From contig NZ_JAGGKP010000001.1 in NCBI RefSeq assembly GCF_017873765.1, positions 1,116,001-1,180,000 on the forward strand: a DNA stretch of 64,000 nucleotides. The letters are read 5' to 3'. Source of the DNA: Paenibacillus sediminis. GTDB lineage: Bacteria; Bacillota; Bacilli; Paenibacillales; Paenibacillaceae. Shown one piece after another: positions 25,136 through 33,880 of this stretch. A program made the translations under genes and the position numbers. A model generated the notes under the pieces. That model was not told the DNA's origin. It was given only the letters and a program-made list of their open reading frames with translations, and did no database searches. Position 1 is the stretch's first letter. The number at the start of each line of letters is the position of its first letter.

Positions 25136-26120
25136 TAGTGATTCCTCCCGTCCTTACACGTGGATCTAACCGGCTGTAGAGCAAGTCTACGATTAGGTTT
25201 GCAACTAGAACAGCGACTGCAATTAACAGAAACGATGATTGGATTAATGGAAAATCCTCTAGAAGAACTGCGTTAGTTAATTGCCCCCCGATGCCTGGAT
25301 AAGAGAACACCTGCTCCGTTAAAATCGATCCGCTAACCACGTTGCCAATCGCAATCGCAAAACTTGTAAGCTGTGGAAGAATGGCGTTGCGAGCAGCATA
25401 AGTAAACATAAGGCGTGAAGGGCTTACTCCTTTGGCTTCAGCAAATACTACATAATCTTCCCCAAGTGTATTTATCATGTTATTACGCATACCTACTAAC
25501 CAACCACTTAGTGAACCAAGCAAAATCGTGATGCCTGGGAGGAATCCATGATAAAGGACGCTTGAAAAAAATGTCCAACTGAATTCAGGTGTTAGACCAT
25601 TATCATACCCGTGATTCATAGGAAACCAGTTTAGCTTAAAGCCAAACACGAATAAAAATAAGAGGGCAACCCAGAAATAAGGCAAGGCTTGAATACCCAT
25701 TGTCAGGAGTGGAAGTGTGTTGTCCAAAAAGCCTTGACGCTTCCAAGAAATATAAATTCCTGCCGAGGTTCCGATGAACACTGCTAATACTGTGGCTAGA
25801 CCGACAAGACCAATAGTCCAAGGCAAGCTATGTTTGATGATATCAATTACAGGAGTTGGATAATAGCCAAAGGATAGACCCCAGTTCCCTGTGAGTAGTC
25901 CTCTTAAATATTCAAAATACTGGATAATCATAGGTTTATCGGTAAGACCGAACGCTTTTTTCATGGCTGCAATTGAGGCGGGATCTAACTGACCTTGAAA
26001 CTTTGCAAAAATAATATCGGCTGGGTTCCCAGGCATCAGGCGTGGAAGTATAAAGTTAATAGTGATGGCAGCCCAAAGAGACAGAACAAAAAAACCAAGT
26101 CGGTTCAAAATGAAGCGCAT
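25125..26120 (-). CDS. Peptide/nickel-type ABC permease (OppB/DppB-like)
   Basis: This 331-residue permease has the diagnostic L-P-R-L-M-P-G-N-P-A segment after TM1, the EAA loop A-E-A-K-G-V-S-P-S-R-L-M-F-T-Y-A-A-R-N-A and the tail L-L-Y-S-R-L-D-P-R-V. An AAGGAGGGG site precedes the ATG. It overlaps the OppC-like gene by 11 bp. The substrate is unknown; relatives move oligopeptides, oligosaccharides or metal chelates. Confidence 0.92.
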   Translation of the reverse strand: MRFILNRLGFFVLSLWAAITINFILPRLMPGNPADIIFAKFQGQLDPASIAAMKKAFGLTDKPMIIQYFEYLRGLLTGNWGLSFGYYPTPVIDIIKHSLPWTIGLVGLATVLAVFIGTSAGIYISWKRQGFLDNTLPLLTMGIQALPYFWVALLFLFVFGFKLNWFPMNHGYDNGLTPEFSWTFFSSVLYHGFLPGITILLGSLSGWLVGMRNNMINTLGEDYVVFAEAKGVSPSRLMFTYAARNAILPQLTSFAIAIGNVVSGSILTEQVFSYPGIGGQLTNAVLLEDFPLIQSSFLLIAVAVLVANLIVDLLYSRLDPRVRTGGITNGS

Positions 26121-26163
26121 GGGGGCTCCCCTCCTTCTCAGAAAACGATTTCAATCAGATTTT

Positions 26164-26192
26164 AAAAAAAGAGGAAGAAAAGCTCTTCCCCT
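26164..26192 (-). terminator. Intercistronic hairpin after the binding-protein gene
   Basis: On the minus strand, GGAAGA-GCTTT-TCTTCC is followed by TCTTTTTTT. The position between the binding-protein gene and the permeases is typical of a partial terminator that keeps binding protein in excess over transporter. Confidence 0.7.
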
Positions 26193-26204
26193 TTTGGGCT
26201 AAAA

Positions 26205-27191
26205 TTATTTGGTTACTGGTGTTAATTTAGAAAGGTTAATGGCTGCTTGCGGCCAAGTGAATACAGCTGGTGAATTATATGGATTATCTGCATTTGGCCA
26301 GCCTGTGTAGTTTTTCGTTGTATATTCGTACCAAGTCTCACCATAGAATAAAGGCATGACTGGAACTTGATTTATCATAATGTCTTCAATTTTGGCCATC
26401 GCTTCTTTTTGTTTAGCTAGATCCGTAGTTGATTTATAATCATTTAAAGCTTGTTCTGTCGCTGGGTCATCCCAACCTTCAGGATTCCAGCCACCATTTT
26501 TACTAAGCATATCTTTGAATGTTTTGTAAGATGTTGCTCCTGTATTCGTCCAGCCAATGGCTAGGTCAAACTTTTTATTTTGAAGATTGCTTTGATAAGC
26601 TCCAAATTGCGGTTGTTGAACTTTTACATCCATTCCGATTTGCTTCAGATCTTGAGAGATCAACATACAAGCTTGAACCCAGTCTGACCATCCTGAAACC
26701 ACTTGAAGAGTAAAGCTTAATTTTTGGCCTGCTGGTGAAACATAGATACCATCCTTGCCCTTTTTATAACCAGCATCCTGCAGCAGCTTTTCAGCACCTG
26801 TTAAATCCTGTTTAAACGTAAGATTTGCATATTTAGGATCGATGAGATCTTTATCACGAGGTTGTACGCCAGTTGGGTTAAGAGGCTCAGTATAGCCGTA
26901 CTCAGCTTGTTTGCCAATCTTGTCACGGTCAATTGCCATGTTTATAGCTTTTCGGACATTAACATCTTTAAGAATTGGATTCTTTAAGTTAGGATACAGC
27001 TGAATAGCTGAACCTGCTGGGAACCAATAGTGGAAGTCTGGGTCCTTAGATGCATAAACTTTGTCAACGTCTGGTATAAACATTCCTGCCCAATCAAGCT
27101 CCCCATTTACCAAAGCTAATTGAGCACTTTCGTTTGAGTTGTAAGCATTGAATATAATTTCTGGAACTTTATAGTTTGCGGCATCGAAGCG
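26205..27191 (-). pseudogene. Extracellular solute-binding protein (family 5), 5' end missing
   Basis: This is the C-terminal part, about 330 residues, of an OppA/DppA-like binding protein. It contains D-V-N-V-R-K-A-I-N-M-A-I-D-R-D-K-I, A-E-K-L-L-Q-D-A-G-Y-K-K-G-K-D-G-I-Y and I-M-I-N-Q-V-P-V-M-P-L-F-Y. Intact proteins have about 530-600 residues with a lipoprotein signal. Here homology begins abruptly with R-F-D-A-A-N-Y-K-V at 27191, with no signal peptide, and unrelated sequence on the other strand starts within about 40 bp. An internal ATG at 27113 could not give an exported protein. The operon has therefore lost its binding protein's N-terminus and probably its promoter. Confidence 0.85.
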
Positions 27192-27224
27192 ATTAGAAGA
27201 TGTTTATATCGAAATACTTTTATA

Positions 27225-27365
27225 TGGCTAAGGAATGGTCAACGCTTCTGGTTCTATCCGGTCTTTGTAGGACGCACATCTGTTTCAGGGTTTAGATGGA
27301 CCGGGAGATTCTGGAATTATTTTGGTGTCAGCTTAAATCAAATCACTTCATTCACTTGCTTTTAG
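27225..27365 (+). pseudogene. C-terminal fragment of a small conserved-looking protein
   Basis: The plus strand encodes W-L-R-N-G-Q-R-F-W-F-Y-P, V-F-V-G-R-T-S-V-S-G-F-R-W and F-G-V-S-L-N-Q-I-T-S-F before a TAG. The regular aromatic and basic pattern looks like a real small beta protein, but there is no start codon or ribosome binding site. It abuts the truncated binding-protein gene, so both seem cut by the same rearrangement. The family was not identified. Confidence 0.4.
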
Positions 27366-27378
27366 TTAGATTTGCATG

Positions 27379-27440
27379 AAAAAAATCCCCTCAGGCGATC
27401 AGTAATTTTGTAACTCATTACTATCTACCTTAAGGGGATT
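27379..27440 (-). terminator. Terminator of the sugar symporter gene
   Basis: On the minus strand, AATCCCCT and its complement enclose an inner AGTAAT/ATTACT stem and are followed by a T tract. It lies 36 bp after the sugar-porter stop codon. Confidence 0.75.
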
Positions 27441-27475
27441 ATATCAACCGCGATGATTACCTGATCTCTGCGATA

Positions 27476-28849
27476 TTATCGTTTGCTTTCCCAAAGACGT
27501 TCGATTTGTTCAAGTGATTTACCTTTCGTCTCAGGGACGAATTTGATGCAAAAGATAACGGCAATGAAAGATATCACAGCAAACATCCAGAACGTTGCGG
27601 ATGTACCGATTCCCTCCAAAAGCATAGGGAATGTCTGTGAAACTACAAAATCAGCCAGCCACAAACAGAACGATGCAATCGCTGTTGCACGGCCTCTAAT
27701 ACGAGTTGGGAATAATTCTGAGATCATAACCCACACGACAGGACCGAAGGAAATGGCAAACGATGCTACGTATAAAAGAATAAAGAATAAGATTAGGTAT
27801 CCGGACATATTCCCGGAATGGAAGCCATAACCAACAGCAAACAAACAAATCGTCATGGATACGGATCCAATCAGAAGCAGAGCCTTTCTGCCAATGATGT
27901 CGATAAGCCAAAGCGCAACCAGCGTAAACACAAAATTGACAACGCCTACTAGTATCGTCTGAGTTAGCGCTGCATTTGTACCGGCACCTGTTTGTTTGAA
28001 AATTTCAGGAGCATAGTACATGATCGCATTAATTCCCGTAATCTGCTGAAGAATAGCGAGAATGACACCCACCAAGAGCGGCAGTCTAAGAGCCGGTTTA
28101 AATACTTCTTTAATGGAAGCCGCTTCTTCTTCCTTCAAATTCATAATTTCATGAAGCTCTGATTTGGCAGCTTCTTTACCATTCATTCTTTCAAGGATAT
28201 CCAGTGCGCGGACTTCTTGTTTTTGTTTCATAAGCCAGCGTGGAGTTTCTGGGATAAACAAAAGAAGCAGAATGTAGATCAGTCCTGGAGCAATTCCAAA
28301 ACCTAACATATAGCGCCAAGCTGAAGAGATATCCCACGCATCATCGCCGTATCCTGCAATTGCCGCATTAATAAAAAATGTAACAAATATGCCGGTAACT
28401 ACGGCGAATTGGTAAATGGACACTAACCGGCCACGATTTCGGGCAGGAGCAATTTCAGCAATATATAGTGGGGATAACGTGGAAGCCATACCAACTCCAA
28501 GCCCCCCGATCATTCTGGCAACAACCAAACCTGTCACACTAGTCGGAATAGCTGAACCAACAGAACCAATGACGAACAAAATAGCCGAAACGATTAGCAT
28601 TTTCTTACGACCGAATTTATCACTTAATACCCCAGAAGATGCGGCACCAATTGTAGCGCCGACGATTAGGCTTGAAACCATCCATCCGAGCATACCGGCA
28701 CTTAGGTCAAACCGGTCTCGAATAAAGCCCATTGCGCCGGAAATAACAGCGGTATCATAACCGAATAGAAAACCGCCGATGGCAGCTACAACAGCGTAAA
28801 AAGTCGCAATTTGGGAAAACGATTTTCTTTTTGACTTCGTAGTATTCAA
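27476..28849 (-). CDS. Sugar porter family MFS transporter (sugar/H+ symporter)
   Basis: This is a 12-TM symporter of about 457 residues of the XylE/AraE/IolT group. Family signatures are G-F-L-F-G-Y-D-T-A-V-I-S-G-A in TM1, D-K-F-G-R-K-K after TM2, P-L-Y-I-A-E-I-A-P-A-R-N-R-G-R-L, P-E-T-P-R-W-L at mid-protein and P-E-T-K-G-K-S-L-E-Q-I-E at the C-terminus. I place the start at the TTG at 28849, 7 nt after AAAGGAG. The open frame extends to 28936 but the ATG there has no ribosome binding site. It is monocistronic. Upstream palindromes suggest control by a repressor not encoded here. Confidence 0.92.
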   Translation of the reverse strand: MNTTKSKRKSFSQIATFYAVVAAIGGFLFGYDTAVISGAMGFIRDRFDLSAGMLGWMVSSLIVGATIGAASSGVLSDKFGRKKMLIVSAILFVIGSVGSAIPTSVTGLVVARMIGGLGVGMASTLSPLYIAEIAPARNRGRLVSIYQFAVVTGIFVTFFINAAIAGYGDDAWDISSAWRYMLGFGIAPGLIYILLLLFIPETPRWLMKQKQEVRALDILERMNGKEAAKSELHEIMNLKEEEAASIKEVFKPALRLPLLVGVILAILQQITGINAIMYYAPEIFKQTGAGTNAALTQTILVGVVNFVFTLVALWLIDIIGRKALLLIGSVSMTICLFAVGYGFHSGNMSGYLILFFILLYVASFAISFGPVVWVMISELFPTRIRGRATAIASFCLWLADFVVSQTFPMLLEGIGTSATFWMFAVISFIAVIFCIKFVPETKGKSLEQIERLWESKR

Positions 28850-28892
28850 AATCCTTGCTCCTTTTAATAGTATGAATTTGGTGAGATCTGGT

Positions 28893-28910
28893 ACTGCAAG
28901 CCCTTGCAGT
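28893..28910. promoter_or_regulatory. Operator-like palindrome upstream of the sugar porter
   Basis: ACTGCAAGCCCTTGCAGT has 8-bp arms with perfect symmetry, 44 bp upstream of the TTG start. A second palindrome, GTTGCAAC, lies at 28949-28956. Both share TTGCA. They resemble binding sites of LacI/GalR-type repressors, but the cognate regulator is unknown. Confidence 0.4.
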
Positions 28911-29178
28911 CGCGGTTGCGGTCTATTAAAAGACATTTATTAATAATAGTTGCAACCGTTATTTTTGTCAAAAGTTTTAACGAAATTATCGCCCATATTC
29001 TAAACATTCCCAATAAAGCCAAAATTATTTGCTATCGATAAAAAACATTGCTGATGTCCATTTGATACGACACTCCAGGATCATATATAATTGACGCATA
29101 ACAATTCGGCAAAATCGGACAATATTTGCCAATATTTGCATTGATTGCGGCTGGGATTGTAGAAAGGGATGAGTTCGT

Positions 29179-30282
29179 ATGTTGGTTTTAATCAGTGTAA
29201 TCGTTGGCGTTATCATCGCAGCTGTTCTATTTATGAAGTTGTATCCGACTTTCGGGCAAAAACCATCAAAAGAAAAGGTAAAAACATACAACAAACTTGA
29301 AAACTTCGCTAACGGTAAATTTGTAAATCAAATAACTACATCTTCGATGGATAACAATTTTAGTACAACGCTCTCTTTATTGAAGGAATATATTAAAGGC
29401 AATCCAAATTCCAAACCGCATGGCTCTATTCCAATTGAACGTCCGGGAACAGCATTTCATAAAGATGATAAAACCAAAATAACTTGGTTTGGTCATTCTG
29501 CTCTCCTGCTCGAAATGGAAGGAAAAATTTTATTATTAGATCCGATGCTCGGCAAATCCCCTTCTCCGTTCCCATTCGTAGGAAGCGGTCGATACAGTAA
29601 AGTACTGCCTATTGAAATTGAAGAACTGCCTCTGATCGATGCCGTCATTTATTCTCACGACCATTACGATCATTTGGATTATGAATCTGTGCTCAAGCTA
29701 AAAGATAAGGTTAATCAATTCATCGTGCCACTCGGCGTTGGCAGTCATCTTGAGAGATGGGGCATTGAATCTACCCGAATTAAAGAATGCAATTGGTGGG
29801 ATGAATTTGAATTTTCTGGTCTTACTTTTGTCAGCACGCCGGCTAGACATTTTTCAGGAAGAAGTTTATTGGATCGGAACTCAACGTTGTGGTGTTCATG
29901 GGTCATTATTGGACAACATACGAAAATCTATTACAGTGCGGATAGCGGATATGGCCCGCACTTTAAACAGATTGGACAGAAATACGGACCTTTCGATATG
30001 ACACTCATGGAATGCGGACAATACGATAAACGTTGGGCAAATATACATATGTTTCCTGAACAGACAGTTCAAGCACACCTTGATGTAAAGGGGAAAGTCA
30101 TGATTCCAGTTCACTGGGCGGCTTTTACACTATCCTTCCATGACTGGACAGACCCGATTGAACGTGTCCTGAAAGCAGCCAAGGAACGGGGCGTGGCCAT
30201 CTCTACCCCGAAAATTGGTGAGAAAGTGATTGTAGGCTCATCTGAATATCCTACCTCTACTTGGTGGAGATTAGCTGATTAA
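29179..30282 (+). CDS. Membrane-anchored MBL-fold hydrolase (NAPE-PLD/UlaG-like)
   Basis: This 367-residue protein has an N-terminal membrane helix (about residues 1-18) and a metallo-beta-lactamase domain from about residue 90. Motifs are I-T-W-F-G-H-S-A-L-L-L-E, L-L-L-D-P-M-L-G, the metal site S-H-D-H-Y-D-H-L-D, R-H-F-S-G-R and Y-Y-S-A-D-S-G-Y-G. The closing P-V-H-W-A-A-F supplies a late His. This combination is typical of the N-acyl-phosphatidylethanolamine phospholipase D-like branch, often membrane-linked phosphodiesterases. It is monocistronic with its own terminator. Confidence 0.88.
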   Translation: MLVLISVIVGVIIAAVLFMKLYPTFGQKPSKEKVKTYNKLENFANGKFVNQITTSSMDNNFSTTLSLLKEYIKGNPNSKPHGSIPIERPGTAFHKDDKTKITWFGHSALLLEMEGKILLLDPMLGKSPSPFPFVGSGRYSKVLPIEIEELPLIDAVIYSHDHYDHLDYESVLKLKDKVNQFIVPLGVGSHLERWGIESTRIKECNWWDEFEFSGLTFVSTPARHFSGRSLLDRNSTLWCSWVIIGQHTKIYYSADSGYGPHFKQIGQKYGPFDMTLMECGQYDKRWANIHMFPEQTVQAHLDVKGKVMIPVHWAAFTLSFHDWTDPIERVLKAAKERGVAISTPKIGEKVIVGSSEYPTSTWWRLAD

Positions 30283-30293
30283 GCTTTGAAAAC

Positions 30294-30340
30294 AACAGGC
30301 GATCCTTTCCGATATTTATTCGAGAGAGATCGCCTGTTTT
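30294..30340 (+). terminator. Terminator after the MBL hydrolase
   Basis: AACAGGCGATC and its exact complement form an 11-bp stem with a 23-nt loop followed by TTTT, 12 bp after the stop codon. It can also serve the convergent nitroreductase gene. Confidence 0.85.
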
Positions 30341-30369
30341 GTATACTGCAGAAAATTGTGTAACTTGTA

Positions 30370-30855
30370 TTATTTTACAAAATGTATTTTCCTATCAATT
30401 GGTGTCCGTTCTTTAGCAATAGGTACCTCTTCTGGATAGCCTACTCCCAATAAAGCGACTACATCGTATTCCTCTGTAATTCCTAATATTTGTCTAGCTG
30501 TCGGAGTGATGCCTAAAGAAGACCAAGACGTACCAATTCCTGATGACCACGCTATAAGATTAAAATTTTGAATAAAACACGAAACAGCAACCATATTCTC
30601 ATCGGTTTCTACTTTTGAGGAGCCGCGCTTGGACAAAATCGCTAATACAACAGGAGCATCTCCAAAATTGCGTTTATGATTTAATTTTTCCCTTGCCTCT
30701 GTTCCTACAAATAAAATTTCCCACGGCTCTGTAAGTCTATGGTTCGGAGCCATACTTGCCGAGTGCAGCCAAGATTTTATCTGCTCTAAATCTACCTTGT
30801 CCGGTTTAAATTTCTTGATGTTCCGACGACTCTCAATTAATTGTTGTATTTCCAA
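30370..30855 (-). CDS. Nitroreductase-family protein (short form)
   Basis: This 161-residue FMN-dependent nitroreductase-like protein has the opening S-R-R-N-I-K-K-F-K-P-D-K, then A-P-N-H-R-L-T-E-P-W, F-G-D-A-P-V-V-L-A-I-L and G-I-G-T-S-W-S-S-L-G. It is about 25-40 residues shorter than usual: the segment between R-E-K-L-N-H-K and F-G-D-A-P is abbreviated. The active enzyme would be a homodimer. The physiological substrate is not evident. Confidence 0.85.
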   Translation of the reverse strand: MEIQQLIESRRNIKKFKPDKVDLEQIKSWLHSASMAPNHRLTEPWEILFVGTEAREKLNHKRNFGDAPVVLAILSKRGSSKVETDENMVAVSCFIQNFNLIAWSSGIGTSWSSLGITPTARQILGITEEYDVVALLGVGYPEEVPIAKERTPIDRKIHFVK

Positions 30856-31538
30856 TTTTGGCTCTCTCCTTCTATTTCCTTATTCATATTCAGCTTTAGA
30901 TATACCCTCTCAATCAAATATAGCCATGTCACCAATGATGTATACCGATTTCTGCTTTTCAATCCACTTCTCATATCATATGCAAAATAAATATTCTTTG
31001 ACTGAATGAATATATTAACAGGTTCTCTTTTGAGGTACAAAATTAATATTGACACGCAAAATGGCCTGCAAATTAACAATCAATTTGGCATGCCATTTTT
31101 GTTGTTATATCAAAATTTTCAGAAAAACGAATTGGCTGGTAATCGGTAATGAATTCCTTGAATCTTTCTTTTCGTATATATCGCTACTCAATCACGATAT
31201 ATTGTTCCAATCAGTGGGAGCATCTCCTGAAAAACATTAGCCATCCTTTAGAATGAGTATAACTTATTCACGTTTTCGATTTCCTTGAATTCAACAATGA
31301 TTTCATCCGAACCCCCATCACATCAGGTAGCTCGTTAGGAAATATAAGCGGGGATTAGATATTACAAATGGTCTAATACTAATTATCAGCTTTTTTTTGC
31401 ACGCAAATAACAAGCCTCTTTTAGTAAATGATTTGATACCTTTCACCAATCAGCTTGGAAATGCTAGCGTGACCGTCTTTTCGGTTCGACGCATGATCAA
31501 GACGGATAGTGTTATCTGTGTTTCCACATGTTTTGAAG
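30856..31538. other. Long intergenic region with one hairpin
   Basis: No gene is supported over these 683 bp. Short frames exist but none has a ribosome binding site or recognisable product. The only clear structure is the hairpin at 31058-31098. On the minus strand near 31275-31320, a run G-S-D-E-I-I-V-E-F-K-E-I-E-N-V-N-K-L before a stop may be the tail of a lost gene. Confidence 0.4.
31058..31098. terminator. Orphan terminator-like hairpin
   Basis: AAAATGGC...AAATT pairs with AATTTGGCATGCCATTTT, with one mismatch and one bulge, across a 7-nt loop, and a TTTTT tract follows on the plus strand. No gene on either strand ends near it. Confidence 0.45.
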
Positions 31539-32915
31539 TCATATCCCTACACCTTCATAAATAAATCCCGCTTCGTTTAATCGATGTCCGACCAAAAAAT
31601 TACGGGTATCCAATAGGTACGGAGACCTCATTTTCTGATGTACTAGATTCCAATCCAGCGCAGCGTATTCGTTCCAATGCGTAATTAAAACAATCGCGTC
31701 CGCTCGCTCAGCTACATCTTCAGCCCTGTAGCAATAGCGGATCGGTAAATGTTCGTTTAACTTACGAAACATGGCCATTCCTTTTGGGTCATGAGCCGAG
31801 ATGTTTGCTCCCATTGCGATTAATTTGCTGATAATGTAAGAAGACTGCGTATGACGCGCATCATCCGTATTCGGTTTAAATGTAAGTCCAAGAATGCCGA
31901 TGTTTTTTCCATGTAACGTTTTTAACTGGCGTCTAAGCTTGATGATGCAGCTTTCATGCATTTTCAAATTAGACTCAATAGCGGCTTCCACTAATGTTAG
32001 ATCTGTTCCGTATTTCCGGCTCGTTTCCAGTAATTCTGACGTATCTTTGGGAAAGCAACTGCCACCCCATCCGCTGGATACTTGAAGAAACTTTTCGCCA
32101 ATACGAGAATCCAAGCCCATGCCTTTGGCTACATCCAGAACATTTGCCCCAAGCGTTTCACAAAGTCTTGCGACCTCATTGATATAACTGATTTTAATGG
32201 CCAAAAATGCGTTCGATACATATTTAATCATTTCAGCACTTTTTGCATCAGTCTCAAAATATACTGCCTTCGGGGATTTAGGATTCCTCTTAACAGCAAC
32301 TATCTTAGACAGTTCACTGTAATTTATATTTTCAAACAGGTCATGGTACAATTTCCTCATGACGGTTCTTGCTTCGGGATGATTTGTGCCGATTACAATT
32401 CGGTCCGGGAAAAACACATCTTCTAGCGCGTAACCTTCCCGTAGAAATTCAGGATTGCTGACAACGGTAAATTGTTTGTTGTTACTTAATGTCGAAGCTT
32501 CTTCAATGATCGACGCTACAAGATCGGAAGTACCGACTGGAACGGTAGATTTATTGACAATCACAGTGAAATGCTCCGGATTCAAATGTTCGCCGATAGA
32601 TCGCGCTGCCTCCTTTACATACTTCAACCCTGCCGTCCCGTCTGCCTCCGCCGGAGTGCCGACTGTAATAAACACGATATGAGCGTTAGAAACTTCATTA
32701 TAAGAAGTCGATGCATTTAATAGCTTCCGGTCTATGACATGCTTGAGTAATGCATCCAATCCCGGTTCGAAGATGGGGCTTTTTCCGCTATTAATCATCT
32801 GGACCTTCTCAGAGTCGATGTCTATGACCGTAGTATGCTGGCCTAAAGCGGCGAAGGCAGCCCCGGTCACTGTACCGACATAGCCTGATCCGATACAAAC
32901 GATATTCATGTTCAT
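31539..32915 (-). CDS. ugd: UDP-glucose 6-dehydrogenase
   Basis: This 458-residue enzyme oxidises UDP-glucose to UDP-glucuronate with two NAD+. It has the N-terminal Rossmann motif G-S-G-Y-V-G-T-V-T-G-A, a conserved N-K-S-T-V-P-V-G-T and N-P-E-F-L-R-E-G, and the catalytic cysteine in G-W-G-G-S-C-F-P-K-D-T at about residue 275. The C-terminal NAD-dependent domain has G-L-T-F-K-P-N-T-D-D. It is the last gene of a four-gene nucleotide-sugar operon, with its start overlapping the decarboxylase stop by 4 bp. It feeds the decarboxylase. Confidence 0.93.
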   Translation of the reverse strand: MNMNIVCIGSGYVGTVTGAAFAALGQHTTVIDIDSEKVQMINSGKSPIFEPGLDALLKHVIDRKLLNASTSYNEVSNAHIVFITVGTPAEADGTAGLKYVKEAARSIGEHLNPEHFTVIVNKSTVPVGTSDLVASIIEEASTLSNNKQFTVVSNPEFLREGYALEDVFFPDRIVIGTNHPEARTVMRKLYHDLFENINYSELSKIVAVKRNPKSPKAVYFETDAKSAEMIKYVSNAFLAIKISYINEVARLCETLGANVLDVAKGMGLDSRIGEKFLQVSSGWGGSCFPKDTSELLETSRKYGTDLTLVEAAIESNLKMHESCIIKLRRQLKTLHGKNIGILGLTFKPNTDDARHTQSSYIISKLIAMGANISAHDPKGMAMFRKLNEHLPIRYCYRAEDVAERADAIVLITHWNEYAALDWNLVHQKMRSPYLLDTRNFLVGHRLNEAGFIYEGVGI

Positions 32916-33880
32916 CCTCCTTTCTGTTTCTCAATTTGCGATCGGTATACTGTGATCGTGCGCAATAATCCTTCCTCTAAACTGATTTTTGGCTCCCAAC
33001 CCAACAATTTTTTTGCTTTTTCTATTACAGGACGGCGCATCCTAGGATCGTCCTTTGGAAGCTGACGGAAGGTGATTTTACACGATGAATGTGTTAATTT
33101 TTTAACTAAATTCGCTAGCTCGAGAATGGAATATTCTATAGGATTACCGATGTTAATGATCTCACCGTTTGCTTTGTCCGATTCCATCATAAGCAGCAAG
33201 GCTTGTATAGTATCATCCACATAACAAAATGAACGGGTTTGTGATCCATCACCATAAACGGTAATATCTCTTTGCTGAAGAGCTTGCATTACAAAATTCG
33301 AAATCACTCTGCCGTCATCATTTCGCAAGCCAGCCGAATATGTGTTAAAAATGCGTGCCACTTTCACTGGTAGCTGGTAGCGGTGATAATATTCGTAACA
33401 GTATACTTCCCCTAGTCTTTTCGACTCATCGTAACAGGCTCTAGGCCCCCACGTATTTACGTTTCCATGATATTCTTCATGCTGAGGATGCACCTCCGGG
33501 TCACCATATGCTTCGCTTGTACTTGTATATACGATTTTTGCATTATTTCTTCTGGCTAATTCCAACAAATAATTCGTACCAATGGTATTCACCGCTATCG
33601 TTTTGAAAGGATCCTTTTGATAAAATCGTGGAGAAGCAGGAGAAGCCAGGTGATAGATTTCTCCGATCCCCGTCAAGGCGTCCAAAGTTAACACGTCGCT
33701 TGAGGTGATGTCCGAATTTATGAATTCGAATTGACCTGATTCTATTAATGGCTTGATGTTCTCCATTTTTCCTGTTGACAAATTATCAATCCCAATGACC
33801 TGATTCCCCTTGTGAATCAACTGACTCGCTAAATGAGAACCGAGAAATCCTGCAGAACCAGTAATTAGTGCTTTACGCAT
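32912..33880 (-). CDS. UDP-glucuronate decarboxylase (UDP-xylose synthase)-like SDR
   Basis: This 322-residue extended SDR has G-S-A-G-F-L-G-S-H for NAD+ binding and a catalytic Y-D-E-S-K (YxxxK). T-S-T-S-E-A-Y-G-D-P-x-V-H-P-Q, Y-H-G-N-V-N and W-G-P-R-A-C-Y-D-E are closely diagnostic of UDP-xylose synthase (Uxs). R-I-F-N-T-Y and the C-terminal D-D-P-R-M-R-R-P also match. It converts UDP-glucuronate to UDP-xylose. The gene next to it makes the substrate, so the pair forms a complete UDP-Glc to UDP-Xyl route. It overlaps the galU end by 16 bp. Confidence 0.9.
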   Translation of the reverse strand: MRKALITGSAGFLGSHLASQLIHKGNQVIGIDNLSTGKMENIKPLIESGQFEFINSDITSSDVLTLDALTGIGEIYHLASPASPRFYQKDPFKTIAVNTIGTNYLLELARRNNAKIVYTSTSEAYGDPEVHPQHEEYHGNVNTWGPRACYDESKRLGEVYCYEYYHRYQLPVKVARIFNTYSAGLRNDDGRVISNFVMQALQQRDITVYGDGSQTRSFCYVDDTIQALLLMMESDKANGEIINIGNPIEYSILELANLVKKLTHSSCKITFRQLPKDDPRMRRPVIEKAKKLLGWEPKISLEEGLLRTITVYRSQIEKQKGG

